A stretch of 64,000 nucleotides of DNA from RHLJ01 sp965601955 (lineage in GTDB: Bacteria > Bacteroidota > Rhodothermia > Balneolales > Balneolaceae). The stretch is taken from contig OZ271855.1 in the NCBI GenBank assembly GCA_965601955.1, forward strand, positions 3,596,001-3,660,000, written 5' to 3'. The translations under genes and the position numbers were made by a program. Under the pieces are notes generated by a model. The model searched no databases, was not told the DNA's origin, and saw only the letters and a program-made list of their open reading frames with translations. Positions 45,557-55,900 of this stretch are shown here, piece after piece. Each line of letters begins with the position of its first letter. Position 1 is the stretch's first letter.

Positions 45557-46777
45557 TTGCTTACGGGTACTAATCTTACTTATACCAAGGCCTACAACTT
45601 TAGAATTGTATTCGAAACAGTTCGTTTATTTGGACCTATCTCAAGAGCCGATGTAGCACGGAGAACAAGCCTTACCGCACAAACGGTTTCAAATATAGTT
45701 ACCCGTCTTCTAGATCAAAACTTTGTACAGGAAGGGAAAAAACTACAAAAAGAACGGGGCGCGCCCTCTACTACACTAGAAGTTAACCCAGAAGGAGCAT
45801 ATTCAGTTGGGCTGGATTTTAACCGTGATCATTTAACAGGGATTCTTGTTGACCTGGCTGGAACAGTTCGTACAAAAATATTTTATGAGGTTGACTCGCC
45901 AAGCCCTGAAGAGGCCATTAAACTTATGGTTTCTACTGTGCAGCAATTAACGGCTCCGGAAGAAGTTCAAAAAGCTTATTTCTGTGGAGTAGGAATTTGT
46001 TTACCTGGACCTCTAGAGATTAATAAAAAGAACGACGAGGTTAGTAATACCATCAACCCAAAGGCTTTTCCTAACTGGAAACATGTCCCAATTGGAGATA
46101 TGTTAAAAGAGCATATCAATGCCCCTCTTTTTATTGACAATAATGCCTCGGCTGCAACCATTGGTGAGCGCTGGTATGGAGCAGGAAAAAATATCTCCAA
46201 TTTTGTGTATGCCTTCTTTGGGGTTGGGCTTGGTGGAGGCCTGGTTTTGAACGGAAACATGTATGAAGGGCAAAACCAAAATGCCGGTGAATTTGGATAT
46301 CTTCCTTTTTATGGAGAAAAGAGTCCGCTCAGCACTTCCAAACAACCACATGTTGGAGAACACTTTGATCTTAAGAAGCTGTACGCTTGGTTAAAGCAAT
46401 TTGGAGTGAAGGCAAATAGACCTGAAGACCTGGGATATCTATACCATGAAAAAAATGTCCACTTTATGAAATGGTTGGAGCTTGCCAAGCAATTTCTGGC
46501 TGAAATATTCCTGATCGCTGAATATTTCATTGATATGGAAGTGGTTATTCTGGGGGGAAGGATTCCTACTGCGATTTTGGAAGATATTTCTAATGCCCTT
46601 CCGGAAATTCTAAGTACCTATCGCAAAGAGTTTAAGACATCGGCACCCATCTTTCAGTGTGGTACCGCAGGTGCTGATGCCGCCGCACTTGGAGCAGCTA
46701 CCTTACCAATGTTTGATCTGTTTGCTGCACAAGCGGATGTTCTTATAAAGAACAATTCTAATGGCAACGGCTCATAA
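45557..46777 (+). CDS. ROK-family transcriptional regulator
   Basis: A 406-aa protein with an N-terminal winged helix-turn-helix (about 15-62, SRADVARRTSLTAQTVSNIVTRL) and a ROK sugar-kinase-like domain. The catalytic-type DN pair is present in FIDNNASAATIGERW, and GVGLGGGLVLNG matches the ATP/sugar-binding loop. The usual zinc motif (CxCGxxGC) after GEFGYLPF is absent. ROK repressors such as XylR and NagC respond to a sugar, so this one probably controls the divergent mannan operon. The start is TTG at 45557; an in-frame stop at 45539 rules out a longer protein, and no ATG occurs before residue 100. It converges with the next gene, with one base between the stops. Confidence 0.92.
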   Translation: MLTGTNLTYTKAYNFRIVFETVRLFGPISRADVARRTSLTAQTVSNIVTRLLDQNFVQEGKKLQKERGAPSTTLEVNPEGAYSVGLDFNRDHLTGILVDLAGTVRTKIFYEVDSPSPEEAIKLMVSTVQQLTAPEEVQKAYFCGVGICLPGPLEINKKNDEVSNTINPKAFPNWKHVPIGDMLKEHINAPLFIDNNASAATIGERWYGAGKNISNFVYAFFGVGLGGGLVLNGNMYEGQNQNAGEFGYLPFYGEKSPLSTSKQPHVGEHFDLKKLYAWLKQFGVKANRPEDLGYLYHEKNVHFMKWLELAKQFLAEIFLIAEYFIDMEVVILGGRIPTAILEDISNALPEILSTYRKEFKTSAPIFQCGTAGADAAALGAATLPMFDLFAAQADVLIKNNSNGNGS

Positions 46778-46778
46778 T

Positions 46779-49019
46779 CTAACTGTCGGTCATCGTATCC
46801 TGAGGGATTAATACCTCGCCAAAGGAAATTTCCTGCCCCGCTAACACAAATGCTGTTGTCGGCATATCCTTAGTAAGTTTGAGCATATTCTCATAATACG
46901 AGGTGAAGTCTTCAGTCGGAGTAGCCATTCCCAGCATGATAAGGTCTGCTTCTTTTGATTCCTTTTTAAAGACCACAGGAAATCCTTCTCCATTAGACAC
47001 AATTACATCGATGCTGGCATCAAACCGAATTTGATCTACAATATCCTTCATATTCGTTTTTATCTCATCAACGGCCTCCTGGTTCTCTACAATAATCTTC
47101 AGGTTGATTTCAGCATTTTTCCATGAGAGGCTGTTTTGAAGCATGTATACCAAAATCATCATTAGCCCTCCATTGCCTTTAAAACCTCCCCACCAAACAT
47201 CAATGCGTTGCTTCTTTTTAGGCCTTCCATGCTCAGTTTTGTGGGATAGTTCTCCTCCATGAATAAGAACCACATTACGTTTCATTTCATAGAACTTCTG
47301 CACCATCCCACAATATTGTTCCCTGATATCCGGATTCTCACTCCCTCCCAAAACAATCGTATTAGGTATTAGCTTGCCCATTCCATAAGCTTCAACCAGT
47401 TTTACAGAGCCCTGGAACGGATCACTCGAAGAAACAACCCTGACGAGGGCACTAATAGCTCTCTTCTTTAAAAAACCGCCAATCTCATCTTCCATTCTCT
47501 CAAGACGGTGGTGAGGAATATTATCATCCGGAAATACGGTAGCAACCGTTAGTATCCCCCTGTTATGAGTGAGTGAATTTGCAAAATCGATCAGATACCA
47601 TCTTTTTCTGGGGGAACCAGAGAGTACCAGTGGCCTTGGCCTCCATGTTTTTGGCTCATAGTCATCACTTATTTTAAGCAGTGCTTCACGAATTACCGCC
47701 ATAATTAGCCCACTTTTTACATTCCCCCAAACCGACGTCAACTCCCTTCTTTCAAGCCAAGCAAAGATAATACCAACAAAAATAAGTGCTATTAGGGTGG
47801 CTGTAAGGTTAATGAGAAACATCACCGAAAAGCACGCCACAGCCCCCAGCAACGATATAGCCCAGTGTACTTTAAAAGTAGGGCGGAATGAAGGACTATC
47901 CAGTAATTTTTCGATGCCTGCTGCGAGGTTTATTACCCCATAGGTGGTAAGGAAAAACATGGATAAAACTGGAGCAATAAGATTTAAATCTCCAAACCAA
48001 ACAGCTACGAGAGCTACTGCCATAGTGAAGATGGTACCTAAACGAGGCTCTTCGTCCTGTCCACTTCCTTTGCCTAACCAGGAAAGCCAGCCTGGTAAAA
48101 TCTTATCCTTGGCAAGAGCCTGAAGTACTCTTGGTCCTCCCAAAATGCTCCCAACGGCACTGGATAGAGTGGCACCCCAAACTCCCAGCAAAATCGCATC
48201 TCCCCAAAAAGCCATCTTCCTCATTATCAGTGGGTCGGCAATCAAGTCTTCCGGGGTTGCACGAAAAGCTAGAATCAAAACCAGTCCAATATAAATCAGG
48301 TACCCCGTTCCAATAGCTGCGAACGTTCCCTTAGGGATGGAGTTCGTCGGATCTTTCAAATCACCAGACATATTTACACCAGCCATAATCCCGGTAACAG
48401 CAGGAAAAAAGACCGCAAATACAACCCAAAAGGGTTCTTTATTGCTCAAAATGGCTGAGCTTCCTTCAGAAGCTTCCGCGGGGCTCCCGAAAACCAACGA
48501 CAAAAGCGAAATGGCGATCGCCAACATGATGATATACTGCACCCTTATTGCCGCTTTAGCTGAAATCAATGCAAGAGCAGTCACCCCTATAGTTGTAATT
48601 ATACCTACCCAACGAACATCAAAAGCAGGGAATATGCTTACCACACTCTCTGCAAATCCTACCACATATAAAGCCACTGATAATGCCAAAGCTATGTATA
48701 GCGGGATTCCAATAGCTCCACCGGATTCAATTCCCAGTGAACGGCTAATCATGTAATAAGCCCCTCCTATCCTCACCTGTTGATCTGTGGCTATGGCTGC
48801 AACCGATAGACTTGTCAAAAAAGTAATAGAGGTGGCCAGGGTCACTATGATGAGACTATTAATGAGGCCTACGTTCCCAACAACCCATCCAAACCGGAGG
48901 TACATAATCACACCCAGGATGGTTAAAATAGAAGGGGTAAATACTCCTGCAAATGTACCAAGCCCACCTTCCTTGGCCTTTATGGTCTCCTGTACATTGC
49001 CAAATTTTTGCTTTCCCAA
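46779..49019 (-). CDS. SLC12-type cation-chloride cotransporter / APC permease
   Basis: A 746-aa membrane protein. It begins with the conserved GTFAGVFTPSILTILGVIMYLRFGWVVG, the first helix signature of the SLC12 cation-chloride cotransporters within the APC superfamily. About 12 membrane segments fill residues 22-425; the GIMAGVNMSGDLKDPTNSIPKGTFAAI segment is also typical of SLC12. The C-terminal 300 residues are cytosolic, as in the eukaryotic NKCC/KCC proteins, and contain two alpha/beta, USP-like stretches (LIDFANSLTHNRGILTVATVFP; ADLIMLGMATP). It probably moves K+, Na+ and Cl- or amino acids. The start is TTG at 49019 because the first ATG would cut helix 1. It may have nothing to do with the glycan loci. 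Confidence 0.9.
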   Translation of the reverse strand: MGKQKFGNVQETIKAKEGGLGTFAGVFTPSILTILGVIMYLRFGWVVGNVGLINSLIIVTLATSITFLTSLSVAAIATDQQVRIGGAYYMISRSLGIESGGAIGIPLYIALALSVALYVVGFAESVVSIFPAFDVRWVGIITTIGVTALALISAKAAIRVQYIIMLAIAISLLSLVFGSPAEASEGSSAILSNKEPFWVVFAVFFPAVTGIMAGVNMSGDLKDPTNSIPKGTFAAIGTGYLIYIGLVLILAFRATPEDLIADPLIMRKMAFWGDAILLGVWGATLSSAVGSILGGPRVLQALAKDKILPGWLSWLGKGSGQDEEPRLGTIFTMAVALVAVWFGDLNLIAPVLSMFFLTTYGVINLAAGIEKLLDSPSFRPTFKVHWAISLLGAVACFSVMFLINLTATLIALIFVGIIFAWLERRELTSVWGNVKSGLIMAVIREALLKISDDYEPKTWRPRPLVLSGSPRKRWYLIDFANSLTHNRGILTVATVFPDDNIPHHRLERMEDEIGGFLKKRAISALVRVVSSSDPFQGSVKLVEAYGMGKLIPNTIVLGGSENPDIREQYCGMVQKFYEMKRNVVLIHGGELSHKTEHGRPKKKQRIDVWWGGFKGNGGLMMILVYMLQNSLSWKNAEINLKIIVENQEAVDEIKTNMKDIVDQIRFDASIDVIVSNGEGFPVVFKKESKEADLIMLGMATPTEDFTSYYENMLKLTKDMPTTAFVLAGQEISFGEVLIPQDTMTDS

Positions 49020-49167
49020 AAAATCAGACGCGTTATTTGTTCGTGCAAATGATACTAATGGTTAGAGTCTGCAACAAGGTGAGAATTTTTATCTTTTTTT
49101 AAAAAAGAGAAATGGGTTATCCTGTGGTATCGGAAAACCCCTTCCATGCAAAAAAACCTCTTCAGCT

Positions 49168-52100
49168 ATGTTAAAAAAGGCTATTCTATTCCTATTCATC
49201 GCTTTGATTTCTACGTTCAGCTTAGCCGCTGAGCTGCATACGTTTAAAGTACTTGTTTTTTCAAAAACAGCTGGATTTAGGCACAGTTCTATTGATGAGG
49301 GCATTGCCGCCATTCAACAATTAGGTATAGACAACAACTTCGAAGTAGACGCAACGGAGGACGCCTCCGTCTTCACTTTCGCAAATCTATCCCAATATGA
49401 TGCCGTCATTTTCTTAAGTACTACCGGAGACATTTTAAACCAAACCCAACAGGAAGCCTTTGAACAATACATTCAAAGTGGAGGTGGTTTTGTCGGTATC
49501 CATGCTGCTTCTGATACTGAATATAGTTGGCCCTGGTATGGTGGATTAGTAGGCGCTTATTTTGCAAGTCATCCTCCCGGAACTACCGAAGCAACCATAG
49601 AAGTAGCCGACAAACTCCATCCTTCTACCGAAGGATTGCCGGAGTACTGGGTACGTACCGACGAGTGGTACAATTTCCAGGACAACCCTCGAGGAGATGT
49701 TCATGTGCTGGCTACCCTTGATGAAGACTCTTATGTCGGGGGCACAATGGGGTATGATCATCCCATCGCATGGATGCATGATTACGATGGCGGGCGGGCC
49801 TGGTATACTGCAGGCGGACACACTGAAGAAAGTTATTCTGAACCATTATTCATGGAACATATTCTTGGAGGGATTTTATATGCCAGTGGAGATGTAAGTG
49901 GAACTTTCGATGCTTCTTCGGAAGACAAATATCAGGTCACCGTTATCGATAACAACCCGGTAAACCCTATGGCACTGGCTGTTCTTCCCAATCTTGATGT
50001 GTTGTACATAGAGCGAGGAGGTACCCTCAAACTGCGAGATGTAGAAACGGGCATTATTGAAACGGCAGGTTCCTTAAGCGTTGATTCTGGTCGGGAAGAT
50101 GGATTGATCGGAATCGTTCTTGACCCTGATTTTGAAACCAATTCCTGGGTATATCTTTTCTACTCCCCTTCTTCAGAAGTACTACAACGAGTTTCCAGGT
50201 TTGATTTTGTTGATGGTGAAATTGACCTGTCCAGTGAAAAGATTATGCTCACCATTCCTGTACAGAGGGACCAATGCTGTCATTCTGGAGGAGATATGGA
50301 ATTCGACAATGAGGGTAACCTGTTCATCACTACTGGCGATAATGTGAACCCTTTCGAATCTAATGGATACACACCCATCGATGAGCAAACCGGTCGTGCT
50401 GCCTGGGATGCACAGGGAACATCTGCAAACACAAACGATCTTAGAGGGAAAATCCTAAGAATTCATCCCGAAGATGATGGAACATATACCATCCCTGACG
50501 AAAACCTGTTTGCAGAACCTGAGGACGGGCTTCCTGAAATTTATGTAATGGGAACCCGAAACCCTTTCCGAATTGCGGTAAATAAAGCAACCGGGGAACT
50601 GGTTTGGGGAGATGTCGGACCAGATGCCGGGGGAGACAGCGGAACGAGAGGTCCACGAGGCTATGATGAATTCAACAAAACTTCAACCGCAGGTAATTTT
50701 GGATGGCCTTACTGTATAGCCGATAACCAGGCCTATGTGGATTATAATTTTGCCACAGAAACTTCTGGCAGCGCCTTCGATTGTTCGAACCTGGTAAACG
50801 ATTCCCCAAATAATACCGGAGCAACTAACCTACCTCCCGCTCAACCTGCCTGGTTGTACTATCCCTATGGAGACTCCGACGAATGGCCCGAGCTAGGATC
50901 AGAGAATGCCCGGACTGCTATTGGTGGAGCCTATTACTTTTATGATGATTCCAACGTCGAAACAGGGAGTTTTCCTCAATATTATGATAGCACCTTATTC
51001 ATTTTGGAGTGGACAAGAAACTGGATCAAAGAGGTTCGGCTGGATGAAAATGGAAACGTGCTTCAAATCAATCCTTTCCTTGATGGACTTACCCTGAACC
51101 GTCCCATCGATATGGATTTTGGGCCTGACGGTGCCATGTACATCATTGAATGGGGCACCGGATTTGGCGGTGGAAATGCAGACGCTCGAATTATTAAAAT
51201 TGAGTATGTAGAGAATCTAGCAAACCGAACACCATTTGCAATTGCAACGGCTTCGGTTACTAGTGGCCCGGCTCCGCTGGAAGTAGACTTCTTCGGTTCG
51301 GACTCACGCGATCCCGATAATGACGTACTCACCTATGCCTGGGACTTTGATGAAGATGATATTGTAGATGCTACCACAGCAAACGCTTCATTTACTTATG
51401 CTGATACTGGGGCATACATAGCTACACTTACTGTTACCGATCCTGACAGTGCATTCGCTATTGCACAGGTGAATATCGTAGTTGGTAACTCGGCACCTGA
51501 GGTTTCCATTGACCTCCCTTTGAATGGAGGTTTTTATGAGGATGGGGATCTTATTTACTACTCGATTTCTGTGACCGACCCTGAACAAGGATCTACAGGA
51601 AATGGCATCAGTTGTGATGATGTAATTGCTGAGCCATTAATAGGTCACGATGACCATGCCCATGGTGCAGAAGAACTACTTTATGGATGTACAGGGGAAT
51701 TCATAACGGTTCCCCATGGCGATGGTCCTGATAACGTATTCTATGTATTGAGAGCGGAATACACAGATGATGGAGGCGGTGTTGGAGCTCCCATTACCAG
51801 TAGTACAACGGCGATCTTAAATCAAAAACTGAAGCAAGCTCAACATGCTCATGAGTTCTTTGACCTACAAACCGAGAATACCGGAGACTTTTTAGGCGGA
51901 GGATTAAATGTTGGTTTTGTAAATCATGGTTCATACCTGAGGTTCGGCCCAATGAATTTTGAGAATATCGAATACTTTACCGCTCGATATGCTACACAAC
52001 AAAACCCTGCCACAATAGAACTAAGGCTCGACAGCCCTACAGGTGAGTTAATTGCCAGTACTCAAACCTCGATAACTGGTGGCTGGCAAACCTATGATTA

Positions 52101-52953
52101 CTTCACCTCCAAATTAGACGCGCCTGAAGGTACTCATGAAGATGTATACATTGTGTTTTCTAACCCAGGACAGCAGGGTATTGGAAACCTGAACTTTTTT
52201 GAATTTTTTGGGAAGGGAGCCGCAAGAGAGAATCCAGATTCTCTAAAAGGGATTGCTGCAACTTACTATTCCAACCCTGACTTCACCGGCACCAGCGTTG
52301 TACGACAGGAACCTATGATTGCATGGAATTGGGGAAGCGGAAGCCCGGTTGAAGGAATCCCTTCTGATAATTTTAGTGTTCGTTGGGAAGGTCAGTTTGT
52401 AGCACCTACAACCGGACAATATCGAATTAGTACGGAAGAAACGAATGGAGATACTGAAGTATGGATTGATGGAGAACGTCGAATTTACTCTTTCTTTACA
52501 AGCTATTCTATGGATTTGGTAGAAGGTGAAGCTCACGACATCATCGTTGAATACGTTCACGAAACCGGCACCGCTTCCAGCTTCCTGAAATGGTCAGGCC
52601 CTAATGACGAAAATGTCATCCATTCTGATTACCTGATTCCAAATATGGAAGTTCTTCAAGTCTCTAATGAGATAGAAACTGAACGTCCAAAAGATTTCCA
52701 GCTTTTCCAAAATTACCCAAACCCTTTTAATCCAAGCACCAACATCCAGTTCAATCTTCCTACTGCAGGTAAGGTTCGGTTGGAAGTATTCAACCTGTTG
52801 GGTCAAAATGTACAGGTATTAGTGGATGAGGTTCGAAATGAAGGGGTTCACTCAGTTACTTTCGATGCTTCTGCTCTATCCAGTGGGGTGTACTTCTACC
52901 AGTTAGAGTTTGATGGACAGGTACTTTCGAAAAGAATGATTTTGCTAAAATAA
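49168..52953 (+). CDS. giant secreted ThuA / sugar dehydrogenase fusion with PKD, PA14 and T9SS domains
   Basis: A 1261-aa exported protein. After the signal peptide (about 1-21) a ThuA-like domain (about 25-240) has KVLVFSKTAGFRHSSIDEG and GGGFVGIHAASDTEYSW. A six-bladed propeller of the glucose/sorbosone dehydrogenase type follows (about 255-690, with DGLIGIVLDPDF, CCHSGGDMEFDNEGNLFITTGDN, YVMGTRNPFRI), then a PKD domain (about 695-785), a CBM6-like region (about 890-1020), a PA14 domain (about 1030-1155) and a T9SS sorting domain. PQQ is the usual cofactor of such dehydrogenases but is not provable here. It precedes the GH81 gene by 33 bases, so the two are probably co-transcribed. Role: oxidation of sugars released near the cell is possible. 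Confidence 0.9.
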   Translation: MLKKAILFLFIALISTFSLAAELHTFKVLVFSKTAGFRHSSIDEGIAAIQQLGIDNNFEVDATEDASVFTFANLSQYDAVIFLSTTGDILNQTQQEAFEQYIQSGGGFVGIHAASDTEYSWPWYGGLVGAYFASHPPGTTEATIEVADKLHPSTEGLPEYWVRTDEWYNFQDNPRGDVHVLATLDEDSYVGGTMGYDHPIAWMHDYDGGRAWYTAGGHTEESYSEPLFMEHILGGILYASGDVSGTFDASSEDKYQVTVIDNNPVNPMALAVLPNLDVLYIERGGTLKLRDVETGIIETAGSLSVDSGREDGLIGIVLDPDFETNSWVYLFYSPSSEVLQRVSRFDFVDGEIDLSSEKIMLTIPVQRDQCCHSGGDMEFDNEGNLFITTGDNVNPFESNGYTPIDEQTGRAAWDAQGTSANTNDLRGKILRIHPEDDGTYTIPDENLFAEPEDGLPEIYVMGTRNPFRIAVNKATGELVWGDVGPDAGGDSGTRGPRGYDEFNKTSTAGNFGWPYCIADNQAYVDYNFATETSGSAFDCSNLVNDSPNNTGATNLPPAQPAWLYYPYGDSDEWPELGSENARTAIGGAYYFYDDSNVETGSFPQYYDSTLFILEWTRNWIKEVRLDENGNVLQINPFLDGLTLNRPIDMDFGPDGAMYIIEWGTGFGGGNADARIIKIEYVENLANRTPFAIATASVTSGPAPLEVDFFGSDSRDPDNDVLTYAWDFDEDDIVDATTANASFTYADTGAYIATLTVTDPDSAFAIAQVNIVVGNSAPEVSIDLPLNGGFYEDGDLIYYSISVTDPEQGSTGNGISCDDVIAEPLIGHDDHAHGAEELLYGCTGEFITVPHGDGPDNVFYVLRAEYTDDGGGVGAPITSSTTAILNQKLKQAQHAHEFFDLQTENTGDFLGGGLNVGFVNHGSYLRFGPMNFENIEYFTARYATQQNPATIELRLDSPTGELIASTQTSITGGWQTYDYFTSKLDAPEGTHEDVYIVFSNPGQQGIGNLNFFEFFGKGAARENPDSLKGIAATYYSNPDFTGTSVVRQEPMIAWNWGSGSPVEGIPSDNFSVRWEGQFVAPTTGQYRISTEETNGDTEVWIDGERRIYSFFTSYSMDLVEGEAHDIIVEYVHETGTASSFLKWSGPNDENVIHSDYLIPNMEVLQVSNEIETERPKDFQLFQNYPNPFNPSTNIQFNLPTAGKVRLEVFNLLGQNVQVLVDEVRNEGVHSVTFDASALSSGVYFYQLEFDGQVLSKRMILLK
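52859..52931 (+). repeat. near-identical sorting-signal DNA, copy 1
   Basis: This 73-base stretch at the end of the ThuA-dehydrogenase gene differs at only 4 positions from 56204-56276 at the end of the GH81 gene. Both encode DASALSSGVYFYQLEF-D/N-GQVLS. The identity ends sharply at the last dozen codons. Confidence 0.85.
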
Positions 52954-52986
52954 ATTGATGGTTATTTAATTCTTTACCCATACTTA

Positions 52987-55900
52987 ATGCCTTATTTTTT
53001 ATATAAGAGCACTAACTCTACCAGTGCTCTTTTTTCTCTCCTCCTGGTTTTGTTGATCGTACATCAACCGATAAAAGCTCAGCAAGTAACCGTAGGAGCT
53101 GGCAGTTATACAACCTCACTACCAGCTAATGTAGACCCACCGCAAGATGTAAGCGGAACCAATATTTCTCCAAGAACAGCGGATGGATTTAATCAACCCA
53201 TACAGACGAATGACTTTTGGAGTAGCCTGATCTTTCCATTTTTTGGAGATGCACATTCTCCTACACTATATGCTCATCCACTCCTGGTAGATGCGAGTAA
53301 TGATGGATTACAAATTGGTTATACCACCGACCCGGTTTTTGCTGCTCAGGATTATTTATATCCGTTTTCTGCTCAATTGACCGTATCAGTAGAAGGGCTT
53401 GATGCTTCTGAAACCGTCCCTGTTAGCTATACCGACTGGACCGTTACCGCGCAATGGAAGGACGGAGCAAAAGAACTAACAGCTACATTCGGCCACGGTT
53501 TACCTTTCGTTTATTTTGATATAACAGGTGGAAATGCCAGCATTACGACCACCTCTACCCCAACCATCTGGTTTAATGAAGGGGAAGTTCTTGGAGTCAC
53601 TATCAACGGAAAGCACTACGGAATCTTTGCTCCTACTGGTTCTTCATGGAGTGGTACCAGTACCTTTACCTCCGATCTGAATAGCAAAACTTATTTATCA
53701 GTTGCCCTCTTGCCGGATAATTCTGAAGAAACATTGGAGTATTTCAGAGCCAGGGCCTATGCCTTTGTAACGAATAGCATCATTGAATGGGAATACAACG
53801 AAAGTACAGCACAACTGGAAAGCAGTTATTCTTATGAAACAGCTTTGATGGATTCTGCGGATGGAAATATTGATGAGACTTTAACCGCACTGTATCGTCA
53901 TCAATGGTTGCACGTAAATGAAGCGGTCACTTCCTATTCTTACGAATCACCACGGGGAGAAATGAAGCTCTTCGAGGGAAATACCTTTACCACTACCCTC
54001 CCTTTCCAGGGAGTGCTCCCGGCCCTGCCAGCCGAAGGTGATTATAACCCAATCATACTACTGGAGCTGGTTCAGGAGGTAGCAGAGGAAACCCTGGAGG
54101 TTCAGCCTACTTACGAAAATGGTAAAGCAATGGCTCGTTTTGCCAACCTGGTTCATATTGCGGAACAATTGGGAGCCACAACAGAAAGAGATTATTTCCT
54201 GGCTCAATTAAAAGCTCGTTTGGAAGAGTGGTTTACAGCCGGTGGCGACCAGGAGTACTATTATAATGAAGAATGGACAGTACTAACCGGGTACCCCTCA
54301 GGCTTTGGAGCTGACCGTGAGATCAATGATCATCATTTCCATTCCAGCTATGCGATAGCTAGTGCTGCAACCATTGCCAATTATGATTCAGCCTGGGCCT
54401 CTCAGGATCAATGGGGTGGTATGGTAAACCTCTTAATCAAAGACGCCAATAATTGGGATCGGACCGATGAGATGTTCCCATTCCTGCGATCTCATGATAT
54501 CTATGCCGGACATTCCTGGGCAGCAGGCCACGGTGCCTTTGGAGATGGGAATAACCAGGAGTCCAGTTCAGAATCTATGAACTTTGCTTCCGCTGTTGTC
54601 CTTTGGGGGGAAGCCACGGGCCAGGAAGAGATTCGAGATCTTGGCATTTTCTTATACGCCACCGAAACGACCGCTGTGGAACAGTATTGGTTTGATGTAG
54701 ATGAAGAGGTGTTCCCTGAAAACTATCCATATGTAGCCATTGGAATGGTTTGGGGAGGAAAAGGAGTCCATTCAACCTGGTTTGGAGCAGATCCGGAATT
54801 TATTCGTGGGATCAATTTATTGCCAATTACCAGTGGGTCCCTGTATTTAGGCAGGCATCCTGATTATATCATCAAAAACTATGACCAATTGGTAGAACTA
54901 CGGAGTGGTCAGCCAACTGTATGGAAGGATATCTTCTGGCAATATCTGGCTCTTTCAGATCCGGATCAGGCCTTAAGCCATTACTTCGCTGACCCAAACT
55001 ATGAACCTTTTGACGGTGAATCCCGGGCGCATACTATGCACTGGTTGTACAATATGAAGAAAATGGGGCGGGTAGATACTACTACCTCTGCTGACATCCC
55101 TACTTATGCGGTCTTCACAAATGGAGAGGATAAAACCTATATAGCCTATAACGCGGGATCAACCGAGCGTGTAGTTAACTTTTCAGACGGATACTCCATG
55201 TCTGTTCCTTCCCGGAGTATGACCAGTGAGTCAACCGCTGAGAGCAATCCGGATGCACCGGTAGCTATACTCATTACTGATAAAACCACTGGCAAATCTC
55301 CACTTACTATTCACTTTGACGGGGGTAATAGTTTTGATCGAAATGATCTGGAAATTAGTTATTCATGGCTGATTTTTGATGGACCAGGAGTGAGTAGTAC
55401 TTCGGATACCTCTTTTACATTCACCGAGGTTGGAGAGTATTGGGTAAAACTAGATATCGAGAACTCTTTGGGGTTTACGGCAAGTGATAGCGTACGTATT
55501 GAAGTACTTCCAAATGGAACACCCTTTGCAGGTAATCCAATCGTTATACCAGGAATAATTGAAGCAGAAGATTATGACCTGGGTGGAGAGGGTATCGCCT
55601 ATCATGATACAGAGTCTGCAAATATCGGTATTGCTTACCGGCCAGAAGAGGGCGTTGACCTGACTGCTGCGAATGATGGAGGTTTTGCTGTATACTGGAT
55701 TGTTGCTGGGGAATGGATTGAATATACCTTTGAAGTAGAAGAGGCCGGAGCCTATACTTTCAGCCCTTATGTCACCTCTGTTCCCGGATTTGGGAATTTC
55801 CGAATGTATATAGATAATGTTGATGTTAGCGGACACAAGAATGTTACCAGCACCGGTGGTTGGGAAAGCTGGACCCCAATCCATATTGAAGGAATAGAGC

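Noticed and set aside
49092..49108. TCTTTTTTT/AAAAAAGA palindrome as a terminator before the ThuA-dehydrogenase gene
   Set aside because: It has no G/C pairs in the stem, so it is more likely just an A/T-rich promoter-region sequence.
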